NCBI RefSeq assembly: GCF_008711285.1
Contig: NZ_VXDC01000002.1
Location: forward strand, 62,001 to 126,000
DNA from: Roseibium aquae
Lineage (GTDB): Bacteria > Pseudomonadota > Alphaproteobacteria > Rhizobiales > Stappiaceae
Direction: 5' to 3'
Length of the DNA stretch: 64,000 bases
In this document: positions 45,331-54,363 of the stretch, in pieces
Position numbering within the stretch: position 1 is the stretch's first letter
Layout: each line of letters opens with the position of its first letter
The notes under the pieces: generated by a model
Told to the model about the DNA's origin: nothing
Database searches by the model: none
Seen by the model: only the letters and a program-made list of their open reading frames with translations
Translations under genes and position numbers: made by a program

Positions 45331-46359
45331 ATGAAATCTCAAGATCGGGCGGTGATGAGAGTGTTGGCCGGAGAAAAGATATGGCCACCCCCCATATGGA
45401 TGATGCGTCAAGCTGGCAGGTATCTGCCGGAATACCGGGAAACCCGCAAAAAGGCCTCGAACTTCCTTGAGTTCTGCTATTCACCCGATCTGGCGACAGA
45501 GGTGACCCTCCAGCCGATCCGCCGGTATGGCTTTGACGCGAGTATCCTTTTTTCGGACATTTTCGTGGTGCCGGATGCCATCGGGTATCCGGTGTGGTTT
45601 GAAGAAGGACGAGGACCGGTTCTCAAACCGCTGACCAGGGATCTGGTGGCCGGGCTGGATCAGGATCGAGCAGAGAAACACCTTGAACCGGTGATCGAGA
45701 CCGTTGGGCGCTTACGCCGGGAACTGCCGGATGAGACCACGTTGTTGGGGTTCTGTGGCGCTCCGTGGACTGTTGCGTGCTACTCGGTCGCCGGACATAC
45801 GACCCAGGATCAGGTGGCCGCCCGCGTTGGCGCCTATCGCGATCCGGAGTTGATGCAGGCCTTTGTCGAAGCACTCGTGACAGCTTCGATCCGCTATCTG
45901 GTGCGGCAATTGGATGCCGGGGCGGACGCCGTCCAGATCTTTGATACCTGGGCAGGTGTGCTCGACGATGCCGGGTTCCGCAAATGGTCCATTCAACCCA
46001 CAAGGGCGATTGTCGAAGGTGTCCGTGCCCAGCGACCGCAGGCCAAGATCATCGGGTTTCCAAAAGCGTCCTCGGCGCGGATGAAAGCCTATGTCGATGG
46101 CACGGGTGTGGATGCTGTCGGGTTCGATTGGACCGCTCCGGATGAACTGGCGCTGGAAATCCAGAAGAAGGTCCCGGTCCAGGGGAATCTGGATCCCATG
46201 CGGTTGGTTGCCGGCGGCCCGGCCCTTGACGAGGGGATCGACCATATCCTGTCGACTTTCAAGGAGGGTCCGTTCATATTCAATCTTGGACACGGCGTGA
46301 CGCCGGACGCGGATCCCGAAAATGTCGCCCGGATGGTCGAACGGGTGAAAAGGGGGTAG
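45331..46359 (+). CDS. hemE: Uroporphyrinogen III decarboxylase
   Basis: HemE decarboxylates the four acetate side chains of uroporphyrinogen III to give coproporphyrinogen III. The 342-residue barrel has the signature PPIWMMRQAGRYLPEYRE near the N-terminus with the substrate-binding Arg residues, the catalytic Asp in ILFSDIFVVPDAIG, GFCGAPWTVACY, VQIFDTWAG and FNLGHGVTPDADPENV. It is the first gene to the right of the candidate oriC and is followed 4 bp later by hemJ, a second haem enzyme. Confidence 0.97.
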   Translation: MKSQDRAVMRVLAGEKIWPPPIWMMRQAGRYLPEYRETRKKASNFLEFCYSPDLATEVTLQPIRRYGFDASILFSDIFVVPDAIGYPVWFEEGRGPVLKPLTRDLVAGLDQDRAEKHLEPVIETVGRLRRELPDETTLLGFCGAPWTVACYSVAGHTTQDQVAARVGAYRDPELMQAFVEALVTASIRYLVRQLDAGADAVQIFDTWAGVLDDAGFRKWSIQPTRAIVEGVRAQRPQAKIIGFPKASSARMKAYVDGTGVDAVGFDWTAPDELALEIQKKVPVQGNLDPMRLVAGGPALDEGIDHILSTFKEGPFIFNLGHGVTPDADPENVARMVERVKRG

Positions 46360-46363
46360 CGGT

Positions 46364-46795
46364 TTGGATAATCTTTATCTCTGGATCAAAGCGATCCATG
46401 TGATTTCGATCATCGCCTGGATGGCCGCCATTCTCTATCTGCCGCGGTTGTTCGTTTATCATGTTGCCGCACCGGTTGGTTCGGATCAGTCGGAAACCTT
46501 CAAGGTGATGGAACGGCGCTTGCTAAAGGCCATCATGACTCCGGCGATGATCTCATCGTGGATTTTCGGGCTTTGGGCGGCATTTGAAATCGGAGCGTTC
46601 AGCCAGGGCTGGTTTCACGCCAAGCTTTTGCTGGTCGTTCTGATGTCTGCTGCTCACGGTTATCTGGCTGTATGCGTAAAAAAATTCGCCCGTGATGAAA
46701 ATACAAAATCGGGCAAATTCTATCGGATCTTGAACGAAGTTCCGACGTTGTTCATGGTTCTGATCGTGATTCTTGTGATCGTTCAGCCGTTCTGA
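46364..46795 (+). CDS. hemJ: Protoporphyrinogen IX oxidase HemJ (UPF0093)
   Basis: HemJ is the membrane oxidase that converts protoporphyrinogen to protoporphyrin in bacteria lacking HemG/HemY. The 143-residue protein has four hydrophobic helices and the conserved His near the N-terminus (LWIKAIHVISIIAWMAAILYLPRLFVYH), MERRLLKAIMTPAM, WFHAKLLLVVLMSAAHG and NEVPTLFMVLIVILVIV. The start is TTG 46364, with AGGGGG 7 bases upstream and 4 bp after hemE. A strong terminator follows. Confidence 0.92.
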   Translation: MDNLYLWIKAIHVISIIAWMAAILYLPRLFVYHVAAPVGSDQSETFKVMERRLLKAIMTPAMISSWIFGLWAAFEIGAFSQGWFHAKLLLVVLMSAAHGYLAVCVKKFARDENTKSGKFYRILNEVPTLFMVLIVILVIVQPF

Positions 46796-46824
46796 CGAGA
46801 CTTGGATTCCGATGATACAATGAT

Positions 46825-46856
46825 GCCGCAGCCGGTGACCGGTTGCGGCGTTTTTT
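46825..46856 (+). terminator. Strong rho-independent terminator after hemJ
   Basis: An 11-bp stem GCCGCAGCCGG / CCGGTTGCGGC (one G-T pair) with a TGA loop is followed by G and six Ts. It ends the hemE-hemJ transcript and separates it from rho. Confidence 0.93.
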
Positions 46857-46872
46857 GGAATACATTGCAGAC

Positions 46873-46901
46873 TTGCGGAATTCTTTAAAAGAGCTTATTG
46901 T
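46873..46901 (+). promoter_or_regulatory. Candidate rho promoter
   Basis: TTGCGG (46873-46878) and TATTGT (46896-46901) are 17 bases apart, just after the hemJ terminator. They would give a rho leader of roughly 155 bases with no gene in it. Long leaders are known for rho genes that autoregulate by attenuation. Confidence 0.4.
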
Positions 46902-47065
46902 CCGCTCGACTCCAACAACGTGGCCGTGGTTCCGAAAGTCATTTCGGTGTGCCCAGTCTAATCCAGACGATTTGGCAGTTCCCTCAGTTCCCTTCTGACG
47001 CGCGTATTCGGTTCGGCTCAGAAGCCCTCTCCTAGAACACAATCTGTAGAAATGATCCCAGTTTG

Positions 47066-48331
47066 ATGCGGGAAATGAAACTTAAAGATCTCAAAGAGAA
47101 AACGCCGACAGAGCTCTTGCAGGTTGCTGAAGAGCTTGACGTCGAAAACGCCAGCACGATGCGCAAACAGGAACTCATGTTTGCCATTCTCAAAAATCTG
47201 GCCGCCCAGGACGTGGATATCATCGGCGAAGGTGTCGTCGAGGTGTTGCAGGACGGATTTGGCTTCCTGCGGTCGCCGGACGCCAACTACCTTCCGGGGC
47301 CGGACGATATCTATGTGTCCCCCTCCCAGATCCGGCGCTTTTCCTTGCGCACGGGGGATACGGTCGAAGGTCAGATCCGCAGTCCGAAAGACGGTGAGCG
47401 GTATTTTGCCCTTCTGAAGGTCAATACCATCAATTTCGAGGACCCGGACAAGGCGCGCCACAAGGTTCATTTCGACAACCTGACCCCGCTTTATCCAGAT
47501 GAGCGTTTCCGGATGGAAATCGAAGATCCCACCCGCAAGGACCTGTCCTCGCGGGTGATCGATCTTGTGGCTCCCCTGGGGAAGGGACAGCGTGGATTGA
47601 TCACCGCGCCACCCAGGACCGGCAAGACCGTGTTCCTTCAGAACATCGCGCAGTCGATCACCACAAATCATCCGGAATGCTACCTCATCGTTCTGTTGAT
47701 CGATGAAAGGCCGGAAGAGGTCACCGACATGCAGCGGACGGTTGATGGCGAGGTGGTCTCCTCGACATTCGATGAACCGGCTGCCCGTCACGTTCAGGTG
47801 GCCGAAATGGTTATCGAAAAAGCCAAGCGGCTGGTCGAACATGGCCGTGATGTCGTGATCCTGCTGGATTCGATCACGCGTCTCGGCCGTGCCTACAACA
47901 CGGTTGTCCCATCCTCGGGCAAGGTGTTGACCGGCGGTGTCGACGCCAATGCGTTGCAGCGGCCAAAGCGCTTCTTCGGCGCGGCGCGGAATATCGAGGA
48001 AGGCGGTTCCCTGACCATCATCGCAACCGCATTGATCGATACCGGGAGCCGTATGGACGAAGTTATCTTCGAGGAATTCAAGGGGACCGGTAACTCGGAA
48101 ATCATTCTTGATCGGAAGATATCCGACAAGAGGGTCTACCCCGCGATCGATATCCAAAGGTCCGGGACCCGGAAGGAAGAGCTTCTTGTGCCGGCGGAAC
48201 GTCTCAAAAAGACATTCGTCCTGCGCCGCATTCTCAATCCGATGGGGACAGTGGACGCTATCGAGTTCCTGCTCGACAAGTTGAAGCAGACCAAATCCAA
48301 TGACGAGTTCTTCGATAGCATGAACACCTGA
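47066..48331 (+). CDS. rho: Transcription termination factor Rho
   Basis: Rho is the hexameric RNA helicase that ends transcription at C-rich unstructured sites. The 421-residue protein starts [18 protein letters not shown]. It has the N-terminal RNA-binding region ([35 protein letters not shown]), Walker A in [15 protein letters not shown], Walker B in [17 protein letters not shown], and the R-loop segment, [26 protein letters not shown]. There is no large insertion in the N-terminal domain. In Alphaproteobacteria it commonly stands between the hem genes and trmE near the origin. Confidence 0.97.
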   Translation: MREMKLKDLKEKTPTELLQVAEELDVENASTMRKQELMFAILKNLAAQDVDIIGEGVVEVLQDGFGFLRSPDANYLPGPDDIYVSPSQIRRFSLRTGDTVEGQIRSPKDGERYFALLKVNTINFEDPDKARHKVHFDNLTPLYPDERFRMEIEDPTRKDLSSRVIDLVAPLGKGQRGLITAPPRTGKTVFLQNIAQSITTNHPECYLIVLLIDERPEEVTDMQRTVDGEVVSSTFDEPAARHVQVAEMVIEKAKRLVEHGRDVVILLDSITRLGRAYNTVVPSSGKVLTGGVDANALQRPKRFFGAARNIEEGGSLTIIATALIDTGSRMDEVIFEEFKGTGNSEIILDRKISDKRVYPAIDIQRSGTRKEELLVPAERLKKTFVLRRILNPMGTVDAIEFLLDKLKQTKSNDEFFDSMNT

Positions 48332-48358
48332 TTGGATTCGGACCCGAATTGGTGTGAC

Positions 48359-48388
48359 AAAGGCGCGGGCGCAACCCCGCGCCTTTTT
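48359..48388 (+). terminator. Rho-independent terminator after rho
   Basis: AAAGGCGCGGG / CCCGCGCCTTT form an 11-bp stem with a 6-base loop, continuing into TTTTT. It begins 28 bp after the rho stop and is followed at once by a parS-like site. Confidence 0.9.
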
Positions 48389-48396
48389 GCATGAGA

Positions 48397-48412
48397 TGGT
48401 TCACGTGAATCC
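48397..48412. promoter_or_regulatory. parS-like site 1
   Basis: TGGTTCACGTGAATCC matches 13 of 16 positions of the bacterial parS consensus TGTTTCACGTGAAACA, with the central TTCACGTGAA intact. It lies between the rho terminator and a GNAT gene. Confidence 0.65.
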
Positions 48413-48435
48413 AATTGAATCGGAGGCAAAACAAA

Positions 48436-49002
48436 ATGGGCGGTCCCAGCTTTGAAACCGATCGATTGGTCATCCGCCCCTGGCGTGAAGACGATCTCGA
48501 TCCGTTTTGCGAAATGTGTAGCGATCCTCAGGTGATGCGGTTCTTTCCCAATGTTCTGTCCCGCGATCAAACCAAAGCTCTTATTGATATGGCGCTTGTG
48601 AAGACGGATCGCGATGGGTTTTGTTTCTCGCCTATCGATACCAAGGAAGGTGGAGAGTTCCTGGGGTTCGTGGGTTTGAGCATCCCAGATTATGCCAACC
48701 GGTTGCATTTCGGTCCTTGTGTCGAAGTGGGGTGGCGCTTGAAACCGGCCGCATGGGGCAAGGGATATGCGACTGAGGCTGGCGGGGCCTGGATTCGATT
48801 CGGCTTCGATACGCTTGGACTGGACGAGATCGTATCGTTCACGGCGCGGCAGAACAAACCGTCGATCGCGGTGATGGAGCGGCTGGGGATGGTGCGGTCC
48901 AATGCTGATGATTTCCAGCATCCCTTGGTTCCTGAGACTCACGCGCTGTCCTGGCATGTGTTGTATAGAAGGGCGCGGAAAACACCGTCCGGATTCACGT
49001 GA
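48436..49002 (+). CDS. GNAT-family N-acetyltransferase
   Basis: A 188-residue RimJ/RimL-like acetyltransferase: FETDRLVIRPWREDDLDPFC at the start, MCSDPQVMRFFPNVL, GWRLKPAAWGKGYATEAGGAWIRFGF with the acetyl-CoA loop (K-G-Y-A) and TARQNKPSIAVMERLGMVR. The substrate is unknown. GGAGG lies 9 bases before ATG 48436. Its final codons and stop (TTC ACG TGA) are part of a parS-like site. It sits between rho and trmE, where rhizobia often have few or no genes. Confidence 0.9.
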   Translation: MGGPSFETDRLVIRPWREDDLDPFCEMCSDPQVMRFFPNVLSRDQTKALIDMALVKTDRDGFCFSPIDTKEGGEFLGFVGLSIPDYANRLHFGPCVEVGWRLKPAAWGKGYATEAGGAWIRFGFDTLGLDEIVSFTARQNKPSIAVMERLGMVRSNADDFQHPLVPETHALSWHVLYRRARKTPSGFT

Positions 49003-49006
49003 AACA
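48991..49006. promoter_or_regulatory. parS-like site 2, overlapping a stop codon
   Basis: GGATTCACGTGAAACA matches 14 of 16 positions of the parS consensus. The last codons of the GNAT gene, including its TGA stop, are inside the site. Confidence 0.75.
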
Positions 49007-49165
49007 GGGGATAGAGGGAGGAACCCGATCCGATGCCCGTCCGATCAACGAGGGTGAATGACATCACTCTCCCCGGTCGACGCCTGGTCTATCAACATTC
49101 CATATCCCGTATCGGTCTCGTGGCCGATCATGTGAAACATCAAGTCAGCATCTGAACAACACATC

Positions 49166-50524
49166 ATGACCGATACAATCTTCGCCTTATCGAGCGGTGC
49201 TGTCCCTTCGGGCGTGGCCGTGATCCGTCTGTCTGGTCCGCGAACGTTGACTGTCGTCAAGGAGATGTGCGGCGATGTGCCCCCGGCGCGGCGGGCCTGT
49301 CTGCGATTGTTAAAGGATCCCCAGAGCGGCACCATTCTCGACGAGGTTCTGGTTCTCGTGTTTGAGGGGCCCGCCAGTTTCACCGGCGAAGATGTTGCCG
49401 AGTTCCATTGTCACGGCGGCCGGGCCGTTGTCGCGGCCGTTCTTGAGACCCTGTCCGACCGGACCGGATGCCGTCCAGCCGAGCCCGGAGAGTTTACCAG
49501 GCGGGCCTTTGAAAAAGGCCGTCTCGATCTGACCGAAGTCGAAGGTCTTGCCGATCTGATTGCGGCGGAAACCGAACAGCAAAGACGACAGGCTCTGCGG
49601 CAGATGGGCGGAGCGTTGGGCATCCTCTATGAAGGCTGGAGAGCCCGGCTGATCCACATGCGGGCAATGATCGAAGCCGAGTTCGATTTTGCCGATGAAG
49701 AAGATGTCCCAGGAAGCGTTGCCGATCTCGTGTGGGGGGAGGCTGCAGAGCTTGCCGGTGAAATTGAATCGCATCTGAAACAATCCAAAAGCGGGGAGCG
49801 GCTCAGAAACGGTCTTCAGGTTGTTTTGATGGGGGCTCCCAATGCCGGGAAATCAAGTCTCCTGAACGCTCTTGCCGGGCGGGATGTGGCGATTGTAACG
49901 GAAGAGGCGGGGACCACCCGGGACGTGATTGAGGTTCATCTGGATTTGGGCGGATATCCCGTCACCCTTGCGGACACCGCCGGTTTACGGGAAACGGAAG
50001 GCCGCGTCGAACAGGAGGGGATCCGGCGCGCGCGGGCGCGCGGCCTGTCCGCCGATCTGATCCTCTGGGCCCGGGAGGCGGGTGGGCCCGAATGTTCCGA
50101 TCCGGCGACTGGAGTGGGCGCTGAGATCCTGGATCGGGTTCCGGTCTGGACGATCGCCACCAAACAGGATCTGTCTCCAATCGACCGGCTGGACGCAAAC
50201 GGGGCCAATCCTGGGTCTCGGGTTGTTCCGTGTTCGGTGGAGACCGAGGCCGGGATCCAGCCCCTTCTGGCCGCCTTGACCGAATTTGCCCAGGACAGGA
50301 TTTCGGTGGGCGAAGCGCCGCTTGCCACGCGGGCCAGGCATCGGCACTACCTTCAAGAGGCAGTTGAGGCATTGAGCACGGCGTGCCTGCAGTCTCATTT
50401 GCCCATGGAATTGCGGGCGGAGGATCTGCGACAGGCAGCCGACGCTCTGGGGAGGATTACGGGACGGATCGATGTGGAGGATTTGCTGGATGTGATCTTC
50501 CGGGAGTTTTGCATCGGGAAATAG
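49166..50524 (+). CDS. mnmE: tRNA uridine-5-carboxymethylaminomethyl modification GTPase
   Basis: MnmE (TrmE) with MnmG adds the cmnm5 group at the tRNA wobble uridine 34. The 452-residue protein has the folate-binding N-terminus (TIFALSSGAVPSGVAVIRLSG, ASFTGEDVAEFHCHGG, RPAEPGEFTRRAFEKGRLDLTEVEGL). Its GTPase domain carries GAPNAGKSSLLNAL, TTRDVIEVHLDLGGYP and DTAGLRE. It ends with the required CIGK motif. Its partner mnmG follows 340 bp downstream, the space being filled by two parS-like sites. Confidence 0.97.
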   Translation: MTDTIFALSSGAVPSGVAVIRLSGPRTLTVVKEMCGDVPPARRACLRLLKDPQSGTILDEVLVLVFEGPASFTGEDVAEFHCHGGRAVVAAVLETLSDRTGCRPAEPGEFTRRAFEKGRLDLTEVEGLADLIAAETEQQRRQALRQMGGALGILYEGWRARLIHMRAMIEAEFDFADEEDVPGSVADLVWGEAAELAGEIESHLKQSKSGERLRNGLQVVLMGAPNAGKSSLLNALAGRDVAIVTEEAGTTRDVIEVHLDLGGYPVTLADTAGLRETEGRVEQEGIRRARARGLSADLILWAREAGGPECSDPATGVGAEILDRVPVWTIATKQDLSPIDRLDANGANPGSRVVPCSVETEAGIQPLLAALTEFAQDRISVGEAPLATRARHRHYLQEAVEALSTACLQSHLPMELRAEDLRQAADALGRITGRIDVEDLLDVIFREFCIGK

Positions 50525-50542
50525 GCTGGCGAAACGGTGTGA

Positions 50543-50558
50543 TGTTTCACGTGAATCA
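50543..50558. promoter_or_regulatory. parS-like site 3
   Basis: TGTTTCACGTGAATCA matches 15 of 16 positions of the parS consensus; it starts 19 bp after the mnmE stop. Confidence 0.85.
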
Positions 50559-50591
50559 GCCTGAACAAAGCTTCGATTCAGGATCGAAACG

Positions 50592-50607
50592 TGTTTCACG
50601 TGAATCA
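50592..50607. promoter_or_regulatory. parS-like site 4
   Basis: TGTTTCACGTGAATCA is identical to site 3, with the same single departure from the consensus. The paired identical copies make chance occurrence unlikely. Confidence 0.85.
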
Positions 50608-50864
50608 TTTCGGATAAGGATTGGTGCTTTCCAGCCGGGACGCGGGTCATGTGGGCGTGGATTGTTTTGACCAGAACACTGCTCCTTCGTATAAGGGGGC
50701 GAAGCGTCTGTGGGAAACCACGGCTGTGAGGCGAGGTCGGCTTGGCTATTGGGTCACCGGTCTCCACCCGTATCTTCGGTGACGACAAAAATCTTTTGTG
50801 ACCAAGACGGCCTGATGGATCTGGTTTTGGGTCGGGTCGTAGAGGCTTCCTTTCTTCAGGTCTG

Positions 50865-52748
50865 ATGGACGGCAAGATGAGCAACTTGGCTTATGATGTG
50901 GTGGTAATCGGTGGTGGGCATGCGGGCTGCGAGGCTGCGGCGGCAGCAGCGCGCATGGGCGCGGCGACTGCCCTTGTGACCCACAAGTTCGAAACGATCG
51001 GTGTGATGTCTTGCAATCCGGCAATCGGCGGACTGGGAAAGGGTCATCTGGTTCGAGAAATCGATGCTCTCGATGGTTTGATGGGGCGTGTGGCGGACAA
51101 GGCCGGGATCCAGTTCCGGCTGCTCAATCGCCGGAAGGGGCCCGCCGTTCGCGGTCCGCGAACGCAAGCGGACCGAAAGCTCTACCGGCTCGCGATGCAG
51201 GAGGAAATCGCTGCGATCGGGAACCTGACCGTCGTGGAAGGGGAGGCTCATGAATTCCTCCGGACCGGCGGTCGAATTACGGGTCTGCTGCTTGCAGATG
51301 GCCGGACGATCGATGCCGCCGCCGTTGTGTTGACGTCGGGAACGTTCTTGCGCGGCATGATCCATATTGGCGATCGCAAGATCCCTGCCGGGCGGCAGGG
51401 GGAGCAGCCGGCCGTCGGTTTGTCCGCGTCCCTGGAAGAAATCGGTTTCGCTCTTGGAAGACTGAAGACGGGTACACCGGCCCGCCTCGACGGGCGGACG
51501 ATTGACTGGGCCCAGCTCGAAGCGCAGCCGGCGGATGAGGATCCCGTTCCTTTCTCGACCCTCACCGACAAGATCACGACGCCGCAGGTCGACTGCTACA
51601 TCACGCGCACGACCCCTGAGACCCATGATATCATCCGGCAGAACCTGTCCCGCTCGGCGATGTATTCCGGGGAAATCAAGGGGCGCGGGCCAAGATACTG
51701 CCCGTCGATCGAAGACAAGGTGGTCCGGTTCGGTGATCGGGACGGGCATCAAATCTTTCTGGAACCGGAAGGGCTCGATGACCATACGGTCTACCCAAAC
51801 GGTATTTCCACGTCCTTGCCCGAAGATGCGCAGCTCGCGTTCTTGAAGACCATTCCGGGTCTGGAAAATGTCACGGTCCTTCAGCCGGGTTATGCGATCG
51901 AATACGATCACGTCGATCCTCGGGAATTGACGGCTGGTTTGGAGGCGAAACGGTGCCCAGGGCTTTTCCTGGCCGGTCAGATCAACGGAACGACCGGCTA
52001 CGAGGAGGCGGGGGCTCAGGGACTGCTTGCCGGCCTGAATGCGGCCCAGCATGCGACGGGCGGTGAGCCGATCGTCATTGACCGGTCTCAGGGCTATATC
52101 GGGGTGATGATTGACGATCTGGTAACCCGAGGGGTCACAGAACCGTACCGGATGTTTACCTCGCGCGCCGAATACCGTTTGTCTCTGCGGGCGGACAATG
52201 CCGATCAGCGGCTGACTCCCGTTGGTTTGGAGATCGGATGCATCGGCGAACGGCGTCGAGTCGCTTTCGAAATGAAAATGAAGGCGCTCGATCATGCGGC
52301 GGCGTTGCTCAAGGGCTTGACGATCACACCGGCCGAAGCCAAGCGGAAGGGTCTGCCGGTGAACCAGGACGGCATCCGTCGAAGCGCGTTCGATCTGTTA
52401 TCCTACCCGGATATGACCGTTGATCGGTTGCGGGAGGTGTGGCCCGAGCTCGGCAACCTGGACGCCCAGATCGCGGATCAGGTGGCGACCGATGCGCTTT
52501 ATGCGGTGTATCTGCATCGGCAGGCGGCGGATATTGCGGCGCTCAAGAAAGATGAGGCGCTGAGGATCCCGTCCGATTTCGACTATGCGTCTTTGACCGG
52601 GCTGTCCAATGAAGTGCGTCAGAAGTTTGAGACCGTTCGTCCGGGCACGCTTGCCCAGGCATCGCGCATTGACGGTGTCACGCCGGCGGCCCTGACCCTG
52701 CTTCTGTCTCATCTGAAACGGCGGATGGGTTCCGAGGCAGCCGCGTGA
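50865..52748 (+). CDS. mnmG: tRNA uridine-5-carboxymethylaminomethyl modification enzyme MnmG
   Basis: MnmG (GidA) is the FAD partner of MnmE. The 627-residue protein has the FAD loop [97 protein letters not shown] and the C-terminal helical region ([28 protein letters not shown]). ATG 50865 or ATG 50877 may be used. The stop overlaps the rsmG start (TGATG). Confidence 0.97.
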   Translation: MDGKMSNLAYDVVVIGGGHAGCEAAAAAARMGAATALVTHKFETIGVMSCNPAIGGLGKGHLVREIDALDGLMGRVADKAGIQFRLLNRRKGPAVRGPRTQADRKLYRLAMQEEIAAIGNLTVVEGEAHEFLRTGGRITGLLLADGRTIDAAAVVLTSGTFLRGMIHIGDRKIPAGRQGEQPAVGLSASLEEIGFALGRLKTGTPARLDGRTIDWAQLEAQPADEDPVPFSTLTDKITTPQVDCYITRTTPETHDIIRQNLSRSAMYSGEIKGRGPRYCPSIEDKVVRFGDRDGHQIFLEPEGLDDHTVYPNGISTSLPEDAQLAFLKTIPGLENVTVLQPGYAIEYDHVDPRELTAGLEAKRCPGLFLAGQINGTTGYEEAGAQGLLAGLNAAQHATGGEPIVIDRSQGYIGVMIDDLVTRGVTEPYRMFTSRAEYRLSLRADNADQRLTPVGLEIGCIGERRRVAFEMKMKALDHAAALLKGLTITPAEAKRKGLPVNQDGIRRSAFDLLSYPDMTVDRLREVWPELGNLDAQIADQVATDALYAVYLHRQAADIAALKKDEALRIPSDFDYASLTGLSNEVRQKFETVRPGTLAQASRIDGVTPAALTLLLSHLKRRMGSEAAA

Positions 52749-53404
52749 TGGGCGCCGCGGCGGATGTGGACAAGCTTGAGCAGCATGTGAATAAGTACGG
52801 GGATGTTTCACGTGAAACGCTCCGGCGCCTGATGGTCTATGTCGATCTGCTTTTGAAATGGCAGAAGGCCCAGAACCTCATCGCTCCCTCGACCATTCCC
52901 GAGATCTGGACGCGGCATGTCATCGATAGTCTTCAAACCACCTGGGTGATGCCGGACGCGCGGGTTTGGGTCGATATCGGCAGCGGCGGCGGCTTCCCTG
53001 GAATAGTGTCCGCGATCGTTTTGGCCGACGTTGCTGGGGCCCATGTGCACCTGATTGAGAGCAGTCAGAAGAAGGCGGCCTTCTTGCGGGCGGCACTGCG
53101 GGAAACTGGGTCCAAGGGGACCGTTCATTGCGGCCGCATCGAGACCGTCGCGGACGGCTGGGATCTTGGCCGTGTGGATGGGGTATCGGCGCGTGCGCTC
53201 GCCTCTTTGCCGGAACTCTTGGCTCTTTCCCGGCCCTTCACGAGCGAAGGTGCGGTCAGCGTTTTCCACAAAGGTCAAGATTTCCAGCGGGAAGTTGACG
53301 AAGCGTCTCACGCCTGGAGCTTTGATCTGGTAGAAAAGAAAAGTGTCATCGACCCTATGAGCCGGATGCTGGTGCTCTCGAACGTTTCCGCCCGGCCCGA
53401 ATAG
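52748..53404 (+). CDS. rsmG: 16S rRNA (guanine-N7) methyltransferase RsmG
   Basis: RsmG (GidB) methylates G527 of 16S rRNA using SAM. The 218-residue protein has KWQKAQNLIAPSTIPEIWTRHVIDSLQ, the SAM loop VDIGSGGGFPGIVSAIVLAD, HLIESSQKKAAFLRAALRE and SARALASLPELLALS. ATG 52748 shares its A with the mnmG stop; GTG 52745 is an alternative. Codons encoding GDVSRETL near residue 20 form a near-perfect parS site. parA starts 16 bp after the stop. Confidence 0.96.
   Translation: MGAAADVDKLEQHVNKYGDVSRETLRRLMVYVDLLLKWQKAQNLIAPSTIPEIWTRHVIDSLQTTWVMPDARVWVDIGSGGGFPGIVSAIVLADVAGAHVHLIESSQKKAAFLRAALRETGSKGTVHCGRIETVADGWDLGRVDGVSARALASLPELLALSRPFTSEGAVSVFHKGQDFQREVDEASHAWSFDLVEKKSVIDPMSRMLVLSNVSARPE
52804..52819. 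promoter_or_regulatory. parS-like site 5, inside rsmG
   Basis: TGTTTCACGTGAAACG matches 15 of 16 positions of the parS consensus and lies inside the rsmG reading frame. It is the copy closest to parA/parB, about 0.6 kb upstream of parA. Confidence 0.85.
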
Positions 53405-53420
53405 GAAGGTTATCGCCAAA

Positions 53421-54245
53421 ATGAGCTTGCTTCCAGAAAGCCCGCGCGTGCTTGCGCTTGCCAACCAAAAAGGTGGTGTAGGCAAGACCACGACAGCCAT
53501 AAACCTTGGAACCGCGCTGGCGGCCATCGGAGAACGGGTCCTGGTGATTGATCTCGATCCGCAGGGAAACGCTTCGACCGGTCTTGGTATTGAACGCCGG
53601 GACAGGGGTTTGTCGACCTACGATGTGTTGAGCGGGGATTGCGCGCTTGCCGAGGCCGTCAAGGAAACCGCGGTGAACCGGCTCTGGGTTGCGCCTTCGA
53701 CCATGGATCTGCTGGGGCTTGAGCTTGAAATCGCATCCAGTGGTGATCGGGCGTTTCGGTTGCGAAATGCCATTCAAAGCCTGACAACATCCCGGCTGTT
53801 TCAGGAGGTGGGCTTCACCTATGTGTTGGTCGATTGCCCACCATCGCTCAATCTGCTGACGATCAATGCGCTGTCTGCGTCGCACTCGATCCTTGTACCC
53901 CTGCAGTGTGAGTTCTTCGCTCTGGAAGGTCTCAGCCAGCTTTTGAGCACGGTGGAGCAAGTCCGGAATGCGCTGAACAACGAGCTTACGATCCATGGCA
54001 TCGTGCTGACCATGTATGACAGCCGCAATAACCTTTCGAGCCAGGTCGTGGCGGATGTCCGCGAGACGATGGGGGATGCGGTTTATGAAACGATCATTCC
54101 GCGCAATGTCCGGATTTCGGAAGCGCCGTCATATGGCAAGCCCGCCCTGCTGTATGATCTGAAATGCGCGGGCAGTCAGGCTTACCTCCGGCTCGCATCG
54201 GAAATCATTCAGCGTGAACGGGATCTGCGACGGGTCGCCGCCTGA
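53421..54245 (+). CDS. parA: Chromosome partitioning ATPase ParA
   Basis: ParA is the Walker-type ATPase that forms a DNA-bound gradient pulling ParB-parS complexes to the cell poles. The 274-residue protein has the deviant Walker A NQKGGVGKTTTAINL (about residues 15-29, signature Lys17), VLVIDLDPQGNASTGLG and YVLVDCPPSLNLLTINAL, then CEFFALEGLSQL and RNVRISEAPSYGKPALLYD. The length and lack of an N-terminal HTH fit chromosomal ParA/Soj rather than a plasmid type. parB follows. Confidence 0.97.
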   Translation: MSLLPESPRVLALANQKGGVGKTTTAINLGTALAAIGERVLVIDLDPQGNASTGLGIERRDRGLSTYDVLSGDCALAEAVKETAVNRLWVAPSTMDLLGLELEIASSGDRAFRLRNAIQSLTTSRLFQEVGFTYVLVDCPPSLNLLTINALSASHSILVPLQCEFFALEGLSQLLSTVEQVRNALNNELTIHGIVLTMYDSRNNLSSQVVADVRETMGDAVYETIIPRNVRISEAPSYGKPALLYDLKCAGSQAYLRLASEIIQRERDLRRVAA

Positions 54246-54363
54246 TCAAACCGTGACGGGATTGGCTTGAACCGTTCCGGTTACCTTGGGAACCAGGTGG
54301 TTAAATGGTTCTTTTCCCGAATGGAATCTCAAAACCAAGAAGAACAACAAGACGAGGAAAGAG

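Larger units (their letters stand above)
50525..50864. other. mnmE-mnmG intergenic region carrying parS-like sites
   Basis: These 340 bp contain no gene. Two near-perfect parS-like 16-mers lie at 50543-50558 and 50592-50607, 33 bp apart. The rest probably holds the mnmG promoter, which I cannot pinpoint. Confidence 0.6.

Noticed and set aside
50856-52295. A 479-codon open frame opposite mnmG
   Set aside because: Antisense to an unambiguous MnmG gene, with no motif and no ribosome site; a by-product of high GC.
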